Made by a program: the position numbers and the translations under genes
The notes under the pieces: generated by a model
Database searches by the model: none
The model's input: the letters and a program-made list of their open reading frames with translations, nothing else
What the model was told of the DNA's origin: nothing
Shown: piece after piece, positions 58,985 through 64,000 of the stretch
Layout of the letters: every line of letters begins with the position of its first letter
Numbering within the stretch: position 1 is the first letter of the stretch
Assembly: GCA_002372275.1 (NCBI GenBank)
Contig: DFFP01000013.1
Location: 16,775-80,774, forward strand
Source of the DNA: Alphaproteobacteria bacterium UBA3773
Lineage (GTDB): Bacteria; Pseudomonadota; Alphaproteobacteria; RF32; CAG-239
DNA length: 64,000 bases
Direction of reading: 5' to 3'

Positions 58985-59773
58985 ATGAGAAAATTCGGAT
59001 TTAAATTATTTTCTTCCAATTTACAAACAGCCCCTGATTTAATTGATGAATGTGCGGATTTTGCTGCTACACATGACGATATTTTTGTTGAGCTGATGGT
59101 GATTCCAAACACTCAAAAAGATGATTTACTCAAGATAAAATCAAAACTTTCAAACTGCGAAGTCAGAATACATGCGCCCCATAGCACCATGGGATTTGAT
59201 GCCGGCAACAAAGATTTAAGAAAGCAAAATCAAAAAATGTTTGCTTTATCTCAATGGGCAGCCGATATTTTTCAATCTCAAACAATTGTGGTGCACGCCG
59301 GATGCGGGCACAATAAAGAAAATATTGAAGAAACAACCAAACAATTTTTGTTGTTTCACGATCCGCGCATTGTTATTGAAAATTTACCGCGTTTTGATTC
59401 AGACGGAGAACTTTTGCACGGCAATACATTAGAGGAAATTAAATTTATCATGAATGAAACAAAATGCGGCTTTTGCTTTGATTTTTCACATGCTATTTGT
59501 GCCGCTTTAAGCTTCAATATCGATATTGAAAAACAACTTAAAGGATTTTTTGAGCTAAACCCGAGTGTTTATCATATGTGTGATGGGGATATCAACAAGG
59601 CAGAAGATGCTCATCTGCATTTTGGCGCAGGAAATTACAATCTGAAACATTTTTTAAATGATTACACAAATGGTAACGCTTATATTACCATGGAAACAGG
59701 AGAAGGCGTTTTGCACCATAATCATTTATGGATTCAGGATTATCATTATTTGAAATCTTTACAAAAAGCATAA
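58985..59773 (+). CDS. Sugar phosphate isomerase/epimerase-like TIM-barrel protein
   Basis: 262 residues. Metal-site-like segments follow the barrel order: VRIHAPHSTMGFD, TIVVHAGCGHN, IVIENLPRF, GFCFDFSHAICAA, VYHMCDGDINKAEDAHLHFG and ITMETGEG. This is the AP_endonuc_2 (xylose-isomerase-like) fold also seen in nfo at 47.2 kb. The substrate is unknown; a role in sugar metabolism fits the region. The ribosome-binding site is weak (TATAGGTATATAAA). Confidence 0.8.
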   Translation: MRKFGFKLFSSNLQTAPDLIDECADFAATHDDIFVELMVIPNTQKDDLLKIKSKLSNCEVRIHAPHSTMGFDAGNKDLRKQNQKMFALSQWAADIFQSQTIVVHAGCGHNKENIEETTKQFLLFHDPRIVIENLPRFDSDGELLHGNTLEEIKFIMNETKCGFCFDFSHAICAALSFNIDIEKQLKGFFELNPSVYHMCDGDINKAEDAHLHFGAGNYNLKHFLNDYTNGNAYITMETGEGVLHHNHLWIQDYHYLKSLQKA

Positions 59774-59780
59774 AATATTC

Positions 59781-59808
59781 TTGATCCAAATTTAAAATAT
59801 GCTATACT
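59781..59808 (+). promoter_or_regulatory. Predicted promoter of the 274-residue gene
   Basis: TTGATC, 16 bases, then TATACT. Transcription would start near 59815, only about 14 bases before the first possible ATG. Confidence 0.5.
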
Positions 59809-59828
59809 GATAAAGACAACCAAATTAA

Positions 59829-60653
59829 ATGTGTCCTCTCATGTTGGCAAGTGAGATTCAAGGACGAATGCCGAAATTAAATAATATCATTATTATGCAA
59901 AACAATTTTAACAAGGTTTTCCGAAGCGAAGACGGAACAGTATTCACAAAGCTGACCAGTAAAGAAATTGAAGGTTTCAAAGGTAACTACATCACTGTCA
60001 TTGACAATCAGCCGATTGCCGTTGTTGATGGAAAAGAAGTTCCTATACCTTCCGTTCTGTTCAACGAAATAGGTGTTGCCTACTTCTTTGTTAATTTTTA
60101 TCAGCATGGTCTGAAAATGGCAAAGAAACACGGTATCTACTACGGCGTAAAGCAAGAACCTATTCGTGTATGGAAGAACATTCAGCCGGGCGAGCCCATC
60201 GTAACCGTGATTGACGGTTATATTGAGCACGAAATTCCATCTTTGGATGAGAATAGCGTTGCCGCCCAAAACGTTGTAAAAAACGAGTTCTACGCCATGC
60301 CGAAATCCGTCCTGGCACAGAAGTATCGTTTTGAGCGTAGCGAATTCGACTACGATCTTTACATACCCAAAAGTGATGTCGTATCACAATGGGTATATTC
60401 AGATGTGAATGTGTTTGGTATTCTTTGGGGAGTCTTTGAGTTTCTGACAACCCCAATGATTAATATCAGCAACAAGAATGACTGTTATGGTTGTAACTAC
60501 GTGGTATGGTGGGGAAACGACGGAAGGCTGGCCAGTTACAAGGTGGTCGGTTATTTCCGCGCCTGTGGAACACTCTTCTACGAACAGCCAATGTCGCTGC
60601 CCGTCGCAGCCGAAGAAGCAACATTCGAACCGCCCAAAGTGCTGACCCACTAA
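59829..60653 (+). CDS. Hypothetical protein, up to 274 residues
   Basis: No recognised domain; mainly beta-rich with many aromatic residues (VAYFFVNFYQHGLKMAKKHG, GCNYVVWWGNDGRLASYKVV). The start is uncertain: ATG codons at 59829, 59868 and 59895 are in frame, and only the one at 59868 has a weak AAGGA before it. G and C are visibly more frequent than in the flanking genes, especially after 60150, which may mean a different origin. It has its own promoter and terminator. Confidence 0.65.
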   Translation: MCPLMLASEIQGRMPKLNNIIIMQNNFNKVFRSEDGTVFTKLTSKEIEGFKGNYITVIDNQPIAVVDGKEVPIPSVLFNEIGVAYFFVNFYQHGLKMAKKHGIYYGVKQEPIRVWKNIQPGEPIVTVIDGYIEHEIPSLDENSVAAQNVVKNEFYAMPKSVLAQKYRFERSEFDYDLYIPKSDVVSQWVYSDVNVFGILWGVFEFLTTPMINISNKNDCYGCNYVVWWGNDGRLASYKVVGYFRACGTLFYEQPMSLPVAAEEATFEPPKVLTH

Positions 60654-60674
60654 TTAGTGCTTCAGGGCAAACAA

Positions 60675-60712
60675 AAACAGCAAGGAAAATTTTTTCCTTG
60701 CTGTTTTGTTTA
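60675..60712 (+). terminator. Terminator after the 274-residue gene
   Basis: A long stem ACAGCAAGGAAAA / TTTTCCTTGCTGT with a very short loop, then TTTGTTT. Confidence 0.85.
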
Positions 60713-60756
60713 TCAAATCATCTGTAACGCATAAATGTAAAACTCCCCAAAAGAGC

Positions 60757-60785
60757 TTGATATTACCCTCATTATTTTGTATAAA
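60757..60785 (+). promoter_or_regulatory. Promoter of the nucleotidyltransferase-glycosyltransferase operon
   Basis: TTGATA, exactly 17 bases, then TATAAA, ending 34 bases before the ATG at 60819. An AAAGGAG ribosome-binding site follows. Confidence 0.6.
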
Positions 60786-60818
60786 TGTAGCAAAGAAATT
60801 ATCAAAGGAGTTTTTTAA

Positions 60819-61253
60819 ATGAGCACATACTATATTGTTTCCGGTGGTTTTGACCCTATTCATGAGGGGCATATTGAAATGATTAAACAATCGGCAGCAG
60901 CCTCAGACGGCGTCATTGTTTTAGCCAATTCCGATGAATGGCTTTGCCGTAAAAAAGGAAAAAATTTCTATAACATTAAAACACGTAAAGCAATTTTAGA
61001 AAACTTAAAAGGCGTGATTGATGTGCTTGAATTTGATGACAGCGACAACTCTGCCTCAGACGGTATAAAAAAAGCACGCGCCAAATACCCTGATGACACA
61101 CTTGTTTTTGCAAACGGCGGCGACAGAGGAAAAGACAATATTCCGGAAACTAAAACTTGCCAAGAATGCAACGTTTCTCTTGCTTTTGGTGTCGGCGGTG
61201 ATAATAAAGCCAATTCTTCCTCGTGGATCTTAAAAAAGTGGGAAGATCAATGA
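60819..61253 (+). CDS. Cytidylyltransferase-like nucleotidyltransferase
   Basis: 144 residues with the nucleotidyltransferase signature GGFDPIHEGHIEMIKQ (HxGH), ANSDEWLCRKKGKNF, and later FANGGDRGKDNIPE where the family usually has RTEGISTT-like substrate loops. It resembles the TagD/RfaE C-terminal group that activates sugars or alcohols with CTP or ATP. Its stop overlaps the next start (ATGA), so it probably supplies an activated precursor for the glycosyltransferases that follow. Confidence 0.85.
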   Translation: MSTYYIVSGGFDPIHEGHIEMIKQSAAASDGVIVLANSDEWLCRKKGKNFYNIKTRKAILENLKGVIDVLEFDDSDNSASDGIKKARAKYPDDTLVFANGGDRGKDNIPETKTCQECNVSLAFGVGGDNKANSSSWILKKWEDQ

Positions 61254-62428
61254 GTTTTCTTTATAAAGAAGAAAAAACATATAAACACAAAATTTATAAA
61301 ATTTGCGGTCTGAAATTCAGTTTTCAGCGTCCAAGATACAAGAGGCAATCAAAACTTTTTGATGCGGTTGATCCGAAAACAATTCAAAAAAACGGCTTTA
61401 GCGTTGTTGCTGATTTTAAAAATCACAGCGGGGAAACACAAAATGCACTTGATATGCTCAAAATTTTCAAGGAATTTGGGATTGCCTGTGAAGCTGTTGA
61501 TATTAAAAAACCGACTTCTGCCCCGAAGTATTACACCAAAATTGCCGTTTCGACTTCGGAATATTTCAAACACAAAAATTATAACAATGTTTCTCTTCTG
61601 GTGTGGGAGTTTGAAAGCGGAATGTTAGAGGCGCGTCCTTATGCTTTTGAAAATATTCAAACAGTTTTAACAACATCTACTTTTTGCTACAACTATTTCA
61701 AAAAAATTATCCCTGCCGGTGTTAAATTGGTGCATATCCCCTACCCGTTTGATTTTGCATCTATCCCTTCAAAAATCAATGAACAAACACGCGCCAAATA
61801 CGGCATCAAACCTGATGATTTTGTTTGTTTTTTTAATTTTGCTTATTCGTCATCTTATCACCGCAAAAATCCGGAAGCCGTTTTGAAAGCATTTGCTTTA
61901 GCCTTAAAAGGCCAAGACAATGCCAAACTTTTTATCAAAACGTCAAACAGCCAAAAGAACAAATATCGCGAGCGTTTTTTTGAAAAAATAAAAGAATACG
62001 GCCTACAAGACCAAATCATTATTGAAGAAAACAGCTTAAATCGAAGTGATATGATGGATGTCATCAATACCTCAGATGTATATTTATCGCTTCACAGAGG
62101 TGAAGGCGTCGGGCTTGGAATGTTAGAGGCCATGGCAATGGGGAAACCCGTTATTGCAACCAATTACAGCGGTAACACAGATTTTGTTAAAGAAGGCGTC
62201 GCGTTTCCGGTTTCATATAAGCTTGTCACCCCAAAAGAAAATGATTTAAAAGTTTACAATCATGTTTTGCTTTGGGCCGAACCGAATATCAAAGAGGCTT
62301 CAGAGATTTTACTTAAACTTTATCAAAATCCTGAACTCAAGCAAAATGTCGGGCAAAAAGCAAAAGAATTTATCAAAAAAGAATTTGATCATAAAAAGAT
62401 CATCAAAATTTTGAGAGAAATGTTATGA
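61250..62428 (+). CDS. Glycosyltransferase family 4-like protein (first)
   Basis: 392 residues. It has the GT4 C-terminal domain with FVCFFNFAYSSSYHRKNPEA, KLFIKTSNSQ, DVYLSLHRGEGVGLGMLEAM and AMGKPVIATNYSGNTDFV (the E-x7-E region). The N-terminal domain is short and divergent. The frame opens earlier (61223), but the ATG at 61250 overlaps the previous stop and is preferred. It probably acts on a surface polysaccharide at the inner membrane or in the cytosol; the sugar is unknown. Confidence 0.88.
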   Translation: MSFLYKEEKTYKHKIYKICGLKFSFQRPRYKRQSKLFDAVDPKTIQKNGFSVVADFKNHSGETQNALDMLKIFKEFGIACEAVDIKKPTSAPKYYTKIAVSTSEYFKHKNYNNVSLLVWEFESGMLEARPYAFENIQTVLTTSTFCYNYFKKIIPAGVKLVHIPYPFDFASIPSKINEQTRAKYGIKPDDFVCFFNFAYSSSYHRKNPEAVLKAFALALKGQDNAKLFIKTSNSQKNKYRERFFEKIKEYGLQDQIIIEENSLNRSDMMDVINTSDVYLSLHRGEGVGLGMLEAMAMGKPVIATNYSGNTDFVKEGVAFPVSYKLVTPKENDLKVYNHVLLWAEPNIKEASEILLKLYQNPELKQNVGQKAKEFIKKEFDHKKIIKILREML

Positions 62429-63684
62429 ATAAAAAACGTGTTGTTTTTGATGTAGGTATATTGTCACAAGCAATTACAGGTGATGGAAGCGGAATTTTTT
62501 ATACTGCTCTTAATCTTTTTGAACAATTTATTAAAAATGAAAATATTGATGTTGTTTTATATTCTTCACAAGGGCATGTTTGTTCCATTCAAAAATACTT
62601 ACAAAAGCTTTTTGATAAAAAATTTGAATGTCTTGGAGTCGACAAACTTGAAGATCTTTTATTTGAACTGAAACTCAAAAGAAGAAATTACAAGGCAAAA
62701 CATCAGCATATTCGTCATTTGTTTTTTGATATATATGCTATTTTTGTTAAAATTGCTCGACAATTAAGAGATTTGTTACATCCCCTTTCAACACCTGTGA
62801 TTGACGGAGATATATATTTTTCAACAAATTATGCTATTCCTTCTCATTTGCAAATTCAAAAAAAATACATTTTCTTGCACGACACCATCCCTCTTATTTT
62901 GCCTGAGTATTTCAGTACAAAAATAAAAACATGGTTTGACGACATTAAAGAAAGTATAGATGAAAACACATATTGCTTTACAAATTCCGAAGCTACAAAA
63001 AAAGATTTTTTAAAATATTGGTCTGATATTTTGACAGAAGAAAAAATTGTTGTCTCTCCTCTTGCAGCCGCAGATACTTTTCATCCTATAACCGATAGAA
63101 AAAAAATTGATAAAGCACGCAAACTTTATCGCATTCCCGAGGGAAAAAAATATGTTTTCAGCTTATGCACTTTGGAGCCACGCAAAAATTTGATACGCAC
63201 CGTTAAGACATTTATTGAATTTATCAAAAAAAATAACATTGATGACTTGGTTTTTGTTTTAGGTGGCGGACACTGGAAAGCCTTTATTGATAAGCTCAAT
63301 CAAGAGATTAAAGATTTAGGAAACTGGCAGGATAAAATCATTCAGGCAGGCTACGTTGCAGACGAAGACTTGGCTACTCTTTATTCGGGTGCTGAATGGT
63401 TTGTTTATACTTCGCAGTACGAAGGTTTTGGTCTACCCCCACTCGAGGCCATGAAATGCGGAACCGCTGTTATTACTTCAAACAATTCATCGCTTCCCGA
63501 AGTTGTGGGAGATGCGGCGCAAACAATTACCTTTGATGACGATGAGGCTCACATTAAGGCTTATGAAAAATACTATTTTGATGAAAACTATAAAAACGAA
63601 ATGGCTCAAAAAGGTATCGAGCGTTCCAAACAATTTTCTTGGAAAAAAACAGCCAATATCATTTTAAATGAGATTTTGAAATAG
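62425..63684 (+). CDS. Glycosyltransferase family 4 protein (second)
   Basis: 419 residues. The C-terminal GT4 domain is clear: YVFSLCTLEPRKNLIRTVKT, LVFVLGGGHWKAF, LYSGAEWFVYTSQYEGFGLP, then PLEAMKCGTAVITSNNSSLP. The N-terminal domain contains DIYFSTNYAIPSHLQIQKKY. It overlaps the first glycosyltransferase by four bases (ATGA), so both are translated from one message and probably add successive sugars to the same glycan. Confidence 0.93.
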   Translation: MNKKRVVFDVGILSQAITGDGSGIFYTALNLFEQFIKNENIDVVLYSSQGHVCSIQKYLQKLFDKKFECLGVDKLEDLLFELKLKRRNYKAKHQHIRHLFFDIYAIFVKIARQLRDLLHPLSTPVIDGDIYFSTNYAIPSHLQIQKKYIFLHDTIPLILPEYFSTKIKTWFDDIKESIDENTYCFTNSEATKKDFLKYWSDILTEEKIVVSPLAAADTFHPITDRKKIDKARKLYRIPEGKKYVFSLCTLEPRKNLIRTVKTFIEFIKKNNIDDLVFVLGGGHWKAFIDKLNQEIKDLGNWQDKIIQAGYVADEDLATLYSGAEWFVYTSQYEGFGLPPLEAMKCGTAVITSNNSSLPEVVGDAAQTITFDDDEAHIKAYEKYYFDENYKNEMAQKGIERSKQFSWKKTANIILNEILK

Positions 63685-63724
63685 AATTTTCTCTGATTTT
63701 GGAACTGAGTTTGTGGCAAATAAA

Positions 63725-64000
63725 ATGAAAGAAGTCGTTAAAAAAATTCAAATTGCAATATGCTGGCTTTTATGGCATTTGTGCTTTGGTCAAAAACGCA
63801 AGCATTATAAACAAAAATGTAAAAGACTTTTAGAAAAAATCTTTCCGAATGATTTTCATTCTGTTTTTGAAACGCCTAAAACAAATTTTTATGTTTTGAC
63901 ATATCATTCAGGGGAAATTTTTATTTTTTTGGAACTTTTACGTTCTGCAAAAAATTATCAAGAATATGTCAAAAACACTATATTAATTGCAACAAAGCCA
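63725..64000 (+). CDS. Partial gene, function unknown (cut by the window end)
   Basis: An open frame from the ATG at 63725 runs off the window after 92 codons. It begins MKEVVKKIQIAICWLLWHLC with a hydrophobic stretch, then KTNFYVLTYHSGEIFIFLEL. A GTG at 63713 is in the same frame and could be the start. I do not recognise it. It follows the second glycosyltransferase by 40 bases and probably belongs to the same surface-polysaccharide operon. Confidence 0.6.
   Translation, partial: MKEVVKKIQIAICWLLWHLCFGQKRKHYKQKCKRLLEKIFPNDFHSVFETPKTNFYVLTYHSGEIFIFLELLRSAKNYQEYVKNTILIATKP

Overview
The window looks like a chromosome segment of an AT-rich, host-associated Alphaproteobacterium. The case rests on: an alphaproteobacterial SOS box (GAAC-N7-GAAC) on the recA promoter; an IalB-type periplasmic protein; a DUF2333-like gene beside murJ; a YlxR/L7Ae fusion inside the rimP-nusA-infB-rbfA operon; and Mla lipid-transport genes. 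The genus cannot be fixed from the sequence; an uncultured gut lineage is a guess.

Bases 1-47,200 are mostly housekeeping. In order: the tail of nrdR, then nusB and def; a leftward suf operon (sufB, a MazG-like gene, sufC, sufD) broken by a GIY-YIG gene between two REP-like palindromes; an nlpD-like lipoprotein gene; yajC-secD-secF; infA; a histidine kinase, a Bax-like gene, an Nfu gene, a DUF2333-like gene and murJ; rbfA, infB, ylxR, nusA and rimP behind a probable leader terminator; gpsA; a STAS gene; clpX-clpP; a SIMPL gene; yihY; recA; a CCA-type nucleotidyltransferase; ialB-rlmN; a PH-domain gene; mlaC-mlaA; and a DegT-type aminotransferase.

At 35.5-42.4 kb lies a very large gene of unknown function. 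Its reading frame breaks at a run of ten A, and its C-terminal half is built from four copies of one module joined by Pro/Glu/Lys linkers. It is followed by a DUF378 gene, elbB, an M16 protease gene, an AlbA_2 gene, rnhA, a prepilin gene and nfo.

A tRNA-Pro(CGG) at 48.1 kb marks the start of an accessory island, about 48.2-54.4 kb. It holds a DpnII-like restriction-modification set (Dam-type methylase, DpnA-type methylase, a small PD-(D/E)XK nuclease) in one run with a DUF262 gene and a HEPN-like gene. Long imperfect inverted repeats flank these genes, and short copies of the tRNA 3' end occur at 53.08 and 54.40 kb. A lone HExxH metallopeptidase gene sits between those last two copies. I found no integrase or transposase, so the island is either non-autonomous or a remnant. 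It is the best candidate here for an undescribed system: a compact GATC-type R-M cassette coupled to a DUF262/HEPN pair.

From 54.5 kb to the end the genes concern the envelope and carbohydrates: an LpxA-like acyltransferase, an MFS transporter, YdcF-like and HD proteins, a sugar-isomerase-like TIM barrel, then a translationally coupled run of a nucleotidyltransferase and two GT4 glycosyltransferases, and a last gene cut by the window end. Several small monocistronic genes of unknown function are scattered through the window, with good sigma-70-like promoters, strong terminators and no visible Shine-Dalgarno sequence.
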